The notes below the pieces were generated by a model. That model was not told where the DNA came from, searched no databases, and was given only the letters and a program-made list of their open reading frames with translations. From contig JANCRA010000008.1 of the NCBI GenBank assembly GCA_024362935.1, positions 29,940,557-30,004,556 on the forward strand: a stretch of DNA of 64,000 nt, given 5' to 3'. The DNA comes from Setophaga petechia. Taxonomy: Eukaryota > Chordata > Aves > Passeriformes > Parulidae. Below, one piece after another: positions 46,526 through 59,749 of this stretch. Numbering within the stretch: position 1 is the stretch's first letter; every line of letters starts with the position of its first letter. Made by a program: the position numbers and the translations under genes.

Positions 46526-47867
46526 CTGAAAATATGGAAAAAGAGGAAAATTTAAATAGCTTGCACAAAACCAATCACGTTATCCTCTGTAACATACAAT
46601 CATAATTTGCTTAAACAAAAAAAAAACACCACAACAAACAAAACCAAACCCTGCTCAAAGTACCAATGCAGCAAGAGACATTTAAATTTCTTACACATTC
46701 AGCACTTCTCCCAGATGTGTTGCCTCGGGCACAGAAGAAGCTGAATACCACAGTGAGGTCACTGGCCATGAACACCTCCCCAGGTGCCAGCTTGCCTTTG
46801 TTCAGCTCTGCTTGAGTCACTGCTAACATGAGAGCCCTCAAGGGCGCACCAACTAAATTCTAGGTTAGGGTTTTCGCCTGCTTAAAGAAGCCCTGCAGTT
46901 TCTGACTGAGCAATGAATAAGTCATATAAACTACACATTCCTGCTTTAAAATCGAAATTCCCAACCCTTCATCACTGGATTTCCCGGAGGTTTTGGCAAA
47001 CCAGCTGGGCAAGTGTTTCCAGCACTCCACAAAAATTTGGCTTTTTATGCTGCCACGTTCTGCCTTTGTTTTGACATTAGTGTGGCACGGCTCCTTTCAC
47101 TAGGCAGGCAGGCCAGTGGTGCGGACCAGATGCTCACAAGGGTGAGCGTTTGTGTGTTTCATTCCACAAATACTCCAGCATGGCTGCGAATTAACTGCTA
47201 TGGAGACTGCGAGCAGGGCAGCGCTGCCTCAGCCCTTTTCCAGGGCAATGGGGAGAACCTCCGTTTTCAAAATATTAGTCAGCCTAGAAAACTCCATTAC
47301 CGCCGGCGGAAACAGACGAGGGGGCCTCGTCATTGCCCATAAGTAACTGAAGGAGGAATGCCAAAAGGATGATGGATCCCGGCTCTGCTCGGTGGTGCCC
47401 AGCAATGGGGCAAGAGGCAACGCGCAGAAACTGATGCACAGGGAGCGGCCTCGCAATATGAAGAAGCACTTTACTGTGCGGATGACCGAGCACTGGAACA
47501 GACTGTCCAGAGAGTGAGGAGTCTCCCTCACGGGAGAAATGGAACACACGAGTTCAAGAACCGTCTGGGCGCAATCCTGTGCCACGTGCTCTGGGATGAC
47601 CCTCCCGGAGCAGCGCGGCTGGACCAGACGTTCCACCGCGGTCCCTCCACACCTGTCCCACCCCGCAGTCTGTGACCCGCAGGAGCCGCTCAGCGCCCGC
47701 GGCCCCCGCGGCCACCACGCACCGGCGGAGCCGGCCCCGGCCGCCCGCGCTGCCCTGAGCGCGGCGGCTGCGGCGGGGCCCGCGCCCGGGCCCGGCACAC
47801 ACCGCCCCAAGAGAGGCCGCCGCAGCAGGAGGGGTGAGGAGGGGGAGGAAAAGCAGCCCCAGGTTAC
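46526..47867 (-). other. SLC39A6: SLC39A6 5' UTR intron (probable)
   Basis: The acceptor TATTTTCAG ends at 46,526, 18 nt before the ATG, showing that the 5' UTR is spliced. A good donor, GGCAGAG|GTAACC, lies at 47,868/47,867 in the CpG island. The intron contains a CR1 fragment at its promoter end. Confidence 0.65.
47350..47640 (+). mobile_element. CR1 LINE fragment at edge of SLC39A6 CpG island
   Basis: On the + strand the order GGGGCAAGAGGCAACG, ATATGAAGAAGCACTTTACT, GAGCACTGGAACAGACTGTC, GGAGTCTCCCTCACGGGAGA and GCAATCCTGTGCCACGTGCT follows the CR1 3' region. It runs straight into the CpG-rich promoter block. Confidence 0.9.
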
Positions 47868-48170
47868 CTCTGCCGCCACCGGGCCGGGCTCAGCCGCACC
47901 ACCGCCGCTGCCCGCCCGCGCCGGCCGCGCCGCGCCCCTTCGCTTCCCTTCCTTTCTCTTCCTTTTCCGGGTACGGCGGCTCCAGCGGGGCGGGGCCGCC
48001 TCACGTGGGGCCCGAGCGGCGGCGGCGGCCTCGACGGAGCCACCCCCGGAGCCGCCCCCGGAGCCTGCCAAGGGGCTCCTGCCTCTCCTGTCCGCCCCCA
48101 GGGCCCCGGGCAGAGCCAGCCGCAAGGAGGAGGTGGGCCGGGAGGAAGGCTGGATCCCGAGAGGCTCCCT
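47600..48170 (-). promoter_or_regulatory. SLC39A6: CpG island / SLC39A6 promoter and non-coding exon 1
   Basis: A GC- and CpG-rich block upstream of SLC39A6. The non-coding first exon probably ends at 47,868 and starts somewhere around 47,950-48,100. In human this promoter is shared with divergent ELP2. No ELP2 first exon is recognised on the + strand here. Long open frames on both strands (for example 47,229-48,125 - and 47,539-48,186 +) are base-composition artefacts. Confidence 0.75.
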
Positions 48171-48199
48171 GTTCAGAAATCACTGACGTTTGGATTTAG

Positions 48200-51100
48200 G
48201 GTTTCGGGAGAGGTGTGAATAATCACCAAAGAGTTGAAAGGATGAGAGTCAGAGAGATCTTTTCCTCCCAGAAAACACGAGTCATTCAGGGCTGGCCGCG
48301 CTGGTTTGGATGATGGCGCTGGGTGTGGTAGCATTCCCTGGGAGCTTGGAAAGGGTTTTGTGCAAGGACTCCCGGTGTTAAAAAGAGTGCGTGTGTGGAC
48401 AGGCCAGGGCCGGAATTGGGCTGGGCGGTTGTGAGCCAAGGGTGCGGTAAATGGCGAGGGATGTCGGGTTTCCACGGCATCCACAGGGCCTTTGCGGTGA
48501 GCGCTGTTTGGTCAAAGCTGTTATTATAATTAATGATCTGGCAGAAGAATCACTCTTGCACGAGTGGACAAAGAGACAGTAAGAAAGGACTGAGATATCA
48601 CCATGGAGAAAGGCTTGAAACTTGCTAAAAACATGTTGATTTCTTCTGAAAAAACATACTGTGTTTTTCAAGTGTTGCTTTGCTGTAGCACTTAACTGGT
48701 CATGATCCCTTCACCACCCTGAGTCGCAGGCACAGGCTCTTGCACTTCCCGAATTTTTCTCCAATGTTTCCAGAGTTTTTCTCTCTCTCACCACACGATT
48801 AATATTGCTGGTAAAGTGGGTGCAGTTGTGCTTACCCATGCCCACTGCCTCTGAATTTGGCCTCTCTTGTGTGATCAGTTGCCAAGGTTTTTCAGCTTGC
48901 TAGAGTGTGAAGGCAGCACTGAATCCTGCTCTGGTATCTGGCTTTATTGATGACTGCTGAATGTTATGACAATGACTTAAACTTCACATCCAAACCATTC
49001 TCTGCCATTTTTCTCCTGCTGCCTGCACTCCTGACAGTGCCACCTTGCTCACCAGTCAGGAGGTGACAGATGTCTCTTCTTTATGTCTAATACCTCCCAC
49101 TCGCTGACTGAATTAAACCTCTTTGTTCATGAGTTCAGCTGACTGAAGGACAGAAGGGAAGCATGCGTTGTGAACAACTTAAGAAATAGAGAGGAGCACA
49201 TCAGAAGCTTATGGATTTGTTCCACGCACTTGCCTTTGAAGTATTGTAAAAAATTCTGTCATTCAACCCTACTCTTTTTTTTTCCCCCCCAAAGGAAGAG
49301 AGGGAGGCTATAAATGCAGGAGTGAGTAGGGTTTGTGTGTTTAGATTTTTTTTTGTTTAATGCTAATTCATTTTGCATGAGTACTATTTACCAGATGCCT
49401 TTCTGTTATTTCAGTTACACAACATTTATGCCTAAGATGCTAATGTTAGGCATTTTGTTGTGGATTGTTTTCTTTTTTTATCTTTCGAAATTACAGCTGC
49501 TACATGATGCAGCCTCTTTTTCTAGCCTCTTGAATGCATGGACTGCCTCTGTTTCATTGTGTCAAATCTGGAGTTTCCCCTCACATCTTGTCAAGGTCAT
49601 TTACAAACCTAAGTGTTGGAGCTTAGGTCACACAGAACAGATCTTCAGTACTCTTTACCTTTTTTATTTAATTTGAGTAGTTAACATCCATCAACTCGGC
49701 AAAAAAAAATCCATTACAGTAATAACAACTCACCTAAAACACTTATTTGCAGTAAAACTTGAGGTCAGGCCTATTTTACATGAACTGATCCCAGTATGTT
49801 TATCTTATGGTAAAATTAAAGTACTTTAATAATTTTTTCCCATTCTGTTATTTAGTGTTTTAGTCTGAATACATATCCAGCCGTGGGCTCTGGAGTAGTT
49901 GTGATTGCATAAAAAAAAGGTCTTGGTGACCCTTGTGGATGGCTTAATGCATGTAAAAAGATTTGTCAGCCCTGTGGACAAATGGAAAGCAGTAATTAGA
50001 GAGTTGGTGGAGAGCAAACCACGCAGCAGCTTGATTGCTGTCTTAGTCCATCATGGAACTGCATCTTAATATAGCCTGTAGCTCCAGGCCCCTGTTACAA
50101 TTAGGGTTTGGAATTGAAATTATCACCTTCATTGGGATTTTTGGGGTGTTTTTTTTTGTTTGTTTGTTTTCAGGAGGTGTCAGCCTTTTCAGCATGGAAA
50201 ATGGATGAGGAAGAAGAGGATGGAAGTGGAAAAGCTTGTGCAATAATACCAAATGTTTAACTAATGTGATTCGTGTTGCCCAAAGATGTCTTGATTGCTG
50301 TGCTGAGTTTGTGCCAGTGCAAATGCCTCAAGACTTACCAGTTAGGGACCATTAAGGAGCTGGTGCAGTTCCAGTCTCTTAGCAAGGCTTTATCACAGCT
50401 GTCTTGTGTGAGCTCAGCATAATGCACTTAATGGACATGATGATAGGGAAGTGGACCTGAGCTTGATGCTGGGGACCACCCTTAAGTGCCCCTTCTAAGC
50501 TTCTCCCCCTAAAAGTTTCTTGAGATTTTGAAAGTTTTTTATTTCCTTGCCTTTTAAATTTTTTACGGAGAAGAGCTATGTGATTAGAGATATTAAATGT
50601 TTTATAAAATAAATGAAAACTCTGAAAGTTAAAAATTTTGTTTTAGTTTAAACTGCAAAGTTATTAGCATAAAATTTCTGGACAGCTGAAACCTCACACA
50701 AAACTCCCATCTCTTTCTTTAAAATCTCCAGTAATCCTTTTATTCTATTAACAACCATTAACAATTGTAAAGAAATCCCTGAATCAGGAATTCCTTGTTC
50801 GTGTTCTGACCGGTTCCTCTTTTCAGTGCTGTCCTGAACAGCAAGTTGGCAATTACATATTTGATGTTATTGTATTCTGAGTCCTAAAAGTACATTTTAA
50901 GGTAGCAATGTCCTTTGTTTGTTTGCATGTGCGGTCTGTGGTGGTTTTCAAAATCCTTAGAATTCTGTTTGGAAAAAAAAAAATTGGTTGCTGGTCATGT
51001 CTCCCAAATGGCTACAGATTTTCTGCAACCTATAAGCTGAGCTTTGGAAGGGAGTTTTGGTTTCTTTTGGTTTTGTTTTGGTTTTTTTAAATTAGCATAA

Positions 51101-51780
51101 ATACATAACTGTAATTTCTTAAGTGAAAAAAAACATATATGAATATATGGCAGTACAGAATTCCTTATGTAAGAATCTCCATGACCTTCCTCTGTGCTCC
51201 TGCCTTTCTTTAGTGGCTCATTCTCATGTCAACAAATTCTTTTCTGAAGACCTCTCTGAAACAGAGAGGTTTTAGCTGAAGAAATAATTATCTGGAAGCT
51301 TCACAGCAAGAGCATTGGATCCTTTTGTGCTGTGCTTAGCTGCACAGATGTCTGGGGAAGCACTAACTGCCAGGGTGGGGCTCTGACTTGTATCATACAT
51401 TTTCTTACAAAGCATGGCTATAGACATGACCTGCTTGCAAATAATTTCTGAAGAATAAGCCCTGAAATGATGGAAATAGTAAAGAATAAAAATAAAATAT
51501 CAAAGTTAGGCTATTTCCCCCTGCAGAGGATCTTTTGCCTTTAGCCTGATCCATCAGTTATTGAAGTCTGTGGAAAAACTCCCTAGGGATTTGAACATAT
51601 GATCACAGATAAACCAAAGCTTTGCAGTTTGGGTCTGCTGCAATTTTTGTATTCAGTAATTTTGATTATATTTTGTGTTCTTTAATGCTTATGATGCATG
51701 TAGAATATCAGTATTGAAAATAATTTGTAAACTGTTAAGCTGTGCTTGATAATGTAATGCTATAACACAGAAAAGTGTCT
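48200..51780. other. gene-poor sequence, nothing recognised
   Basis: AT-rich sequence upstream of SLC39A6. Short frames such as 49,335-49,676 show no similarity I know. No CR1, tRNA or exon signature. Confidence 0.5.
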
Positions 51781-51789
51781 TTGCATAAG

Positions 51790-53070
51790 CTGTGTGTAGG
51801 GTTATCAGAGGCTCACTGCCATGGGCACAGAGGAGCAGTGACTTGAGGGGAAACTCCAGTGACCAAGTCCCTGGGTAAGCCTGAGGGAAATGCCCTGATC
51901 TGCATATAGGACTGCCAGAGGAGAAGGATCAGCCTTGGGACCAAATGTGAATAACCAGACAAGTTAATGGAAGAAGCTGGCTGCATCATTACAGACATCC
52001 CATCACCCTGAGAGGGACATTGGGGTCATTATGGGATGCAGGGAAAGATTCTTGGGATTATGCAAGGCCTGATAAAAAATGTTCAGGAGAAGGATCAAGG
52101 TGGGTAGGAGGAGGACCAAGGTGATTTGAGAAGGGACAAAGACAAGATAGGAAAAAGATGCCAGATAAGGGCCAGTTGCAAGGGTGCTGGTAAGTAGTTT
52201 AACATGGTCTCCTGCTTTCCCAGCCTTGTTACTGAACTCCATTGGTAACTTTGTGGATGAGGGTCTGTCTGTTCTGTGTGGATGGAAAAGTAAGTGCCAG
52301 TGGCTGGAGAGGACGCCAGGAGTTTCAGGGGCCCTTGTTTGTCATGCCAGCAGCTGGAAAGACAAATGTGTGGGGGTCTGAGTGCCAGCAACTGGACAGG
52401 TGGCCATAAGTATGGCATAGGTGTCTGTATGCTGAAGTGACAGCAACTGGAAGGACTGGAGTGTCTGCATATTGGGTGGGTATGAACATCAGTGTGTGTA
52501 ATTAATTGCTAATGAACATTAAGATGGAGGTCCAAGCCAGCTGTTGGAGGGACCCATGGAATTAGGGGATGAGGCTGTGAGAGAGCCTGTTTGTACCTTG
52601 CCTGTTTGGGGCAAGGGTCAGGCCAGGGGATCGGGAAGCTGGGTATAGACTGGCTAAGCCCAGAGAGAGCCACAGGGTGTGTGTCAGTGTGTGTGCAAGT
52701 GTGCACATGCTCCAGTGGGTCTGGGAGCCAGCAGCCTGTGTGGCTATGGGCCTCAGGGGCTTGTATGTCCAGGTGCCAGCAACTGGAGACACCAGAAGAT
52801 CAGGCAGCCAGTAACTAGACAGATGGAGTGTCTAAGAGCAGCTGCTGGAGGGATCTGTACTGTATCCATGTGTGCATTCCTTGCTCACAGGCTTTCATCC
52901 TAATCAACCAGATGGGGAAACAGGATGTGGGTGCCGGTACTGCTGGTGATTGCACGAGGGCTGTGTTTTGGTCTGTGTATCTGTGTGACTGGCCCTGTGT
53001 GGGTACAGTGCATCTCCACCCTTTTTAGAGAAAACCTGCTCAGCCTCACTGCTGTGGGAACCAGAGTGGC
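51790..53070. repeat. degenerate minisatellite-like block
   Basis: A G-rich (+ strand) block in which a GCCAGCAACTGGA-like core recurs at about 52,296, 52,346, 52,384, 52,441, 52,536, 52,775, 52,806 and 52,838. It alternates with GTGTCTG and TGTGTG stretches. Spacings vary from about 30 to 240 bp, so it is an eroded array or a mosaic of an interspersed repeat. Open frames on both strands here are by-products. Confidence 0.6.
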
Positions 53071-56000
53071 AACAGCCTGGCCTCTACTGGGTAATTGTTG
53101 TTGTTTGGGTATTGTGGTGGTATTAGATCTCAGATGCAGAAAGGCTGAGTTTTCAGCCTTTAGTGTGTGTGTAAAGCCTGTGAGTGTAAGCAGCAACAAA
53201 GTATACCAGAAAAGAATATGGAGAAAATTATTAAGAAAAAAAAATACATAAACACTTCAGAGAAAGCTATTTGGAATTGCAGAAAATGTACTTTGTTATA
53301 TATACACAGTACAATAATATGCAATAATTTTATACATTCTTGTAGGTGCTATTGACTGTAAGATGCTGAAGGAAGAGAGAAAAAGCATTTATTCATGCGT
53401 GGCTTGCTTTTCAGTAGTGTAAGTTATTATGTATCTTCACAGGAGACTTTACTACATAATTAAAAGGTATCCCAAGATGGAGATTCTGTTCCTTTCTGCC
53501 TCAGAAATTTAATAGTTAAAGTGTCTGAGTACAGTTTATCATCTGGTGCTCTGAGCTTTTATTTACTTCTAGAAGTTACCAGAGAGATTCTGCATCATAG
53601 AATGTGCACGTTTTGTGTGTATCTAAAATACAGGGGTAGCAATTATTTAATCAGCAACTTTCAGCTTAGTTAGAAAAAGTTATATTTAAACAGCACAGAA
53701 GCAATAGCTTCCTCATTTGTCTGTTCCTTTTTTCACATTTGATTGTGTAAATAGAAGCCTGAATTTCAAATGCCCTGGCTCAGTCAGCAAAGGTGGGGCT
53801 GCCAACTTCACTGAGTTAGCACTGGGCTTTCAATACTCATTGCCTTCACTTTTTTACCTGAGCCAACCATGCAACACTCACTTGCAATGAGAGAATTTGT
53901 GGTGAAGAATGTTTGTGGTAGCAGCATATTCTCCCCAATTTTGGATGCAGTGTCCTGTAAAAGAGATGTTTCACTAGGATGACCTCTGTTGTGGCTCTTT
54001 TATTTGGGCTGAACACAGGACTGGATTTATGGCTGGCCACCCTTCCCTTTGACACAGCCTGCTTCATTTTTGTACCCTGCTTTGCTTTGTCCTAACAGAA
54101 AAATGATGCCTCTTTACTTTGTGTATTTTGAAAATGGATTGTAATAATGGAAGCCATAGCTGCTGAAGGTATTTTGGAATAAATTTGTGGAGTTCATGTT
54201 ACTTTGCAAAGCTAGGGCAGTTAAAAGCTGGATTCAAAAAGCATGTATGAGCACTGCAATTTTTGCTGTATTTTATGGTCTCTGCTGAACACAGAAGATA
54301 ATTGGAAGGCATGCATTTGGGAAGTTGTCTTCCTAATCCCAAATTTAAAGTCAAAGTTTTCAAGCCCAGATGCCTTTGAAATCACTGAAGCTAATGAGTA
54401 CTCAGCATCTCAGAATCTAAGCATGCTTCTTTATATTCTTCAGTCCAGATCCAGTGTTCCCAAGCCATTTTAAAAGCCTGTCTTTAATGTAAGCTTGAGT
54501 TCTGACCAGTAAAGCTTTGATGAGTGCCATTAAGGTAAAGTAAGAAGTAAAGCTGTTCTGACACAAAGGCTGTTTCACAGATAGAGTTGTTTACTGCATA
54601 ATTACACATTAGAAGTATTGCTGTATTTCTCTCTGGCACTTTGTGGAAAGAAATAGCAACACGTGTGTTGGGTAGCTCTTGGGACATGCCACAGCTGCTG
54701 GTTTACATTCTGCAGAACAGATAGTGTCCAAAGTGTGTCTTACTAATTGTACCTAAGCAGATAAACTCTAAAACTGCATGTAGCACTTCTAACACTTTAG
54801 ATAAGCTGCTCCTTTGCAACTTCTTGGCATGTGTGGGGCTTCTAAATATCCAGAAGCCCTGCTCTACTCTTCAGAACTTCCCATAACATTTCCAGAAGTA
54901 GGAGACCTGTTGTTGGTCTCGAGACTTGCTTGTTTTGGTAAACTGTTACACTGATGTCCTCAATTCTCTTAAATTCTTAAATTGTAATGCTTGTTTCAAA
55001 TCTATGATACTAAAGTAACCTCATACAGCGGACAGATGCCACAATAATATTTAGCATTATTGTCATTATGCTTTCTTCTGGCTGCTATGTATTAAATTTG
55101 GATGGTATAATATCTCTTGTGAAATAGAAGACCAGTAGATAACTTGAAAACCTGGCACGGCCAGGTTTTTTTCCTATCAAACTAATTTCCTTTCAACCTG
55201 AAGCAGCATCCATCAGATCTTGTCAGCAGCACAATGAGGCACCTACTGTATATTGTCAGTGGAATACCAATTAGCCTTTAATTTTACCACAGGTCCAATC
55301 AAAAGAGCTATTGCTTTCACATGATGGCAGAAGGTCATTAAAACAAATGATCTTGCTGCCAGACAATGACAACAAAACCACAGCTCAGTAAGTAGTGTAT
55401 CTGTTATTGGGCACTGACAGCACACTAAGTGCTGTGCTGTACTCACTTTTCATTCTGCCTTGTTTCAGGTGACCCAATGGCCTGAGAGCTGTTGCTAAAA
55501 CTCTGTCTCCTAACTTAAACTTTTCAGATACAATTTCATTTGCCTGAAATGTTGAAGTACACCAGTACTTTTGATGTCATAGCTGTCAAATTCTGTACCT
55601 TTTCCTTTGCTTTCAGCTGTGCTTGCTGGTTTAGTTCTTAACAATCTTTTCCAGGAAAAGCAGCACCCTGTCCTTTAATGCCCTGAAAGGTTTTTCTTCA
55701 GCCCTGCATAGTGAGTGCTACTGCATTACTTAAGATATTACAGTTTGTCTGGGTTCAGTCATCTGGATTCTCGGAGGTGTTACACTTCATATTCTGCTGT
55801 GAGGTGTGGGCAGCTCAGTTCTCTCTTCTGTTTGGGCAGCAAGAGAATTCCCAGGTTTTAGCTTTCTCATGTTTCTCATCGTACTCACTTTTGAACTTCC
55901 CTCTTGTAAGGCAATTCCCTGTTTTTCTTCCTTTAGTTTGAGAGCAAGCTTCTTCACAAAATTCCATAGGAATACATTTATAACTCTATAACTGGATGGT

Positions 56001-57930
56001 GGTATTCACAGATCTGTGTCAATCACACAAAGCTACTAAAATGTATTAATATTTTTACATTCAAAAAGTAACATAACACTGTGTACTGATAATAGATACT
56101 AATTCTCCTACCATATATGCTTTTAAGATGTCTGTGTAAAAGTTAAACAGGAACAAAATTGGGAATAGAGCATGACTGACAGCCAAAAGACATCCTCCTC
56201 TGCATGTAAGAATTTCAGTTCAAGTCTTTGCAATTTTTTCTGTGCTGAGTTTTTCCACTGATTTTGCTCAACAATACTATCAACACTGAGAACTCCTGCA
56301 GAGCTGCTGCATTGGTAACAATCAGAAAAAAAAAAGCATTTTTACCCTTGCTGCAAAATAGTCTAGGCACCAAGTTTGTAGTCCTTTTCTGACTAACTTC
56401 TTAAAAGGAAAAAATTGCACTGATGGTAAATGGTCCTGTGTGAGGTTTTTGGCCTGTCTGTAAATCAGGTAGCAAGTGAGCATCCAGAAAATGACTATGG
56501 TATAATCATTGACCCAATGGCCACATCTCTTCACCCTCCTCCATAGCTGATAAAGGTTTTTTTCTACAGAGTGTCACTGGAATGTTTTTACCAGGGAAGA
56601 AAAAAAGGGTGAAGCAGTTACACAATCCACTTGTAGTCTCTGAGCCTCCTGGAAATAATTCCCTCCTAAGTGGTGTCCCAAGAAAGGATGGTGCATTCAG
56701 TCTGCTTCATTCATCAAATGCAGAGATCAGATGTTTGGGCGGGACACCACAGATACATGACAAACATTGCCTATCCTATCTGCTGAAGCCAGTCCTGTGT
56801 GGGTGTCCCTGATGGAATGGGAACTAATTTAGGTGCAGCACTATTAAGTCTGATTTTTGACCGAAGAGTGTTTTAGATGCTTAACTGAAGCCATTGACTC
56901 AATGCCCAAAAATTAACTTGTACTAACTTTTACAAGTTGGTGAAAGGATGGAGCAAAAGTGAGACCTGAAGTGAGAGAAGCCCTGTCCTCCAGGGAGAAT
57001 GTTTTAACTAACAGTGTAATTTGTGAGAAAAGGAGAAGGGTGGTTTTTCATGATCTCATTTCTCACACTGCCAACTCAAATTTGGTGGATCAGAAAAGCC
57101 TTCAGGTATTCTGTGTGCCCTGTCTCCTAAGCAGTTACAGCTTAAATCAGAGAAAGGAATGGAGACATATAAGAATTTACATTTAATGTGTGTGTTTGGT
57201 ATAAAAAGCTTAATATCTACCTGTTGTGAATTCATGACACCATATGGAACTTTGTTTTCTGGTGTTTATTTTAACGCCCTAAGGTACTGCTAATTTAATG
57301 TCTTTAGAAATGAATATCAGTGTAAGTGTCTTTAAAATACATTTCTAATGCTTGTAGTTCCAGGGGAAAGAAAGAAAACTTCATTCGCATGCACTTTAGC
57401 ATTTTAGAAATGAGCATGGAAAAGAGAAGGACAATTATGACTAATCATAATTGTTAAAAAACAGTGAGCCTAATGCTGAAAACAGGCCTGAGTGACTAAA
57501 AATCTCCACTCTTTTAAGATTAAAATAATAATAAAATCTGTCTTCTGAAATCAGATGATTCAGCAATCTCTGCTTTCAGGTTTTTTGGAAACATGAGCCT
57601 GGAAACTCAAAATAGTCTTTTTCAAATAACTCAAAGTTGAACACCAGATATTTCTGGACCATATTTCACACTTTATCATGTATTTCTGGACTCATCATAA
57701 AATCACCACACTCTCTAGCTCTGCAGTCAGAACTCGGAGAAGGCTCCTATAGAAAGATAGAAAGGTGGAAAATGCAGAAAGATCTAGTACTGCATTTAGA
57801 GTAATGTTTGCTGTATTATATTCTGCAGATATTTCCTTCATCACTTTGTCTTGTGACCTGCATGTTCCAGTCCTCTATTATACCTGCTTTATGCTCCTTA
57901 TACAAAGATGGTGTGAATTGTGGGGTTCTC
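53071..57930. other. gene-poor sequence with one hairpin
   Basis: AT-rich sequence without recognised exon or known transposon. The one clear structure is the hairpin at 55,147-55,169. A weakly GC-richer part at 56,580-57,060 carries short open frames, none recognisable. Confidence 0.5.
55147..55169. other. perfect 10-bp hairpin followed by T run
   Basis: AAAACCTGGC is followed by loop ACG and its exact complement GCCAGGTTTT, then more T. It looks like a bacterial intrinsic terminator, but in vertebrate DNA this is most likely chance or a small palindrome. Confidence 0.8.
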
Positions 57931-57935
57931 CTTTT

Positions 57936-58002
57936 TCAGGGGTCAGACTTTGGTGATCCTTGTGGGTCCCTTTCAGCTCAGGATATTCTGTGATTCGGTG
58001 TT
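57936..58002 (+). mobile_element. CR1 LINE 3'-terminal scrap
   Basis: The + strand reads GGTCAGACTTTGGTGATCCT, TGTGGGTCCCTTTCAGCTCA, GGATATTCTGTGATTC, which is the CR1 3' end. It is under 70 bp. Confidence 0.88.
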
Positions 58003-59716
58003 TCTTTATCTGAGTTGTTTTGATGCATGGATGGCAGGTAGGAACAAGCTCTCTGCTTTCTGACTGAAGAGCACACAAGGCCACTCTAGTCAAAAAGCCA
58101 GGGACTGCATTAGCAATCCACTAAGTCGGAATTTGTCTCTCCAAACTTCTTGAAGAGCTTATTAGATCAGAGTTGGTGCCAGATAGTAATGCAGTCACAT
58201 CTATGTCTTTAGAACAAGCTTGCATCTGCCCACAAGGTCACACGAAGGTTACTAAACTCTTCTTTGTAGGCAGCCCTTTTCAGGCACTACAAGCTATCTG
58301 TGCTCAGTAGGTTTGGGAGCTGAAGCAATTTGAACAGTCAAATATGTAAGTGAGCAGTCATACATACATATGTGCATTTGTACAAATGTTGCTTGGGATG
58401 ATTTGGTTGAAGACATAAAGGTGTGAATTGAGTTTTCAGTATCCTCTTGACTCTAGGTAAGATCTTCCTGTCACCTGTGTGAACTGCAAGGTGTTAAGCC
58501 ACTGAGTCATTATTATTGGAAATTTGTTCAAGTACCAAAATAATGGAAGCCCTAGTGTTTGATTTTGTGCCTTCTGGCAGCAGAAATTTAGCTTGTGCCT
58601 TAGTCAGGAATCAAAGTGAAGATAGGGAAGGATGATGGTAGTAGTCCCAGAACTTGTCAAAAACTTGTAGCTTGCTGAGTAGTCAAAGAGATGGATCAGA
58701 GCATTTACTTAAGATAAAATAAATAAGTGGAGAATCTGAAATTACCCTGACTTCAAAAGTCTGGTGCCTTCTGAAGTCTTCCTGAGCCCCACAAGCCCTA
58801 TGCAATTTTGTTCCACAGTCTTTTGAACTAGTATTTTGTAAACAGGCATATGAGTCCTTAACTTTTGCTCTATGGTGACCACTCAGTTATCTGATGTGTT
58901 TGGTTGTGTAACTCACATGACAGCAAGTTCTGGGCATAAGTCTTTCTCAAACTTACTGAAATAAAGTAATACACAACATTTTACCAAGTGCAAGAGGAAG
59001 AAAATTCTGTTGCTAGTAGAATAATGGCAATTGAATGGCATTTTTAGTAGAATATTATTTAGGGAATACCCTAGCTTTCCAAATCCTACTGTAAATAACA
59101 CTGTTAATCATGAAGCAACTCTCAATTTAAGACGTTAATTTTCACTTTTCTATGGTGATAATTTTGTATCTGAATGCATATCCTAAAAGTCCATGTAGGA
59201 TAGATATTGTTCATTTGAAGCTGAGGCACAATTTTGGGACAGCTTCTCAATAATTATTGTTCTATATATGTGTAGTATTCACTCTAATTAGGGACAGCTG
59301 AAAATGCAGCTGCAAAATCATCATATCATTCAGTTAACTGTCAGTTTCCATTACTGGCAAGGTCTTTTAATTTTTAGAATACAGTATTTTAAGCTCTCTC
59401 TCTTCCTTGTATCTCTCCGCAGATGTTTTAAACGTTATTTTCAAACCTAAATTTTGCAGCCTCTGGACACAATATTTTTATATTTAGGGTCCTTTTTGTG
59501 GAAAAATAATAATTTTTGAAGAATATGTATGCAAACATTTTAACAAGGCAAAAGCTTATCATTAGGAGCTGACAAGCAGAGAGTTTAAACAACTTTACTG
59601 TGTTCCTTGAAAATAGATAAAGTAGCAAGCAAAACCAGAAAGGCGGCTTTAAAAGTTGCTAGGTTTGAAAGCTTTAAAAATGGTAAGACTGTAATGAATT
59701 CTTAAGACTAGAAGGT
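58003..59716. other. gene-poor sequence, nothing recognised
   Basis: AT-rich sequence without a supported feature. Confidence 0.5.
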
Positions 59717-59749
59717 TTATTTCTGAGCAGTGGGGAAAAAAGATATATA

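Noticed and set aside
47229..48186. 298-codon - strand and 215-codon + strand frames at the second CpG island
   Set aside because: They cross a CR1 fragment and a CpG island, are low-complexity and resemble no protein. The + frame was checked for ELP2 and does not match.
52900..53251. Paired open frames on both strands at 52.9-53.25 kb
   Set aside because: They sit at the edge of the degenerate repeat block and show no recognisable domain.
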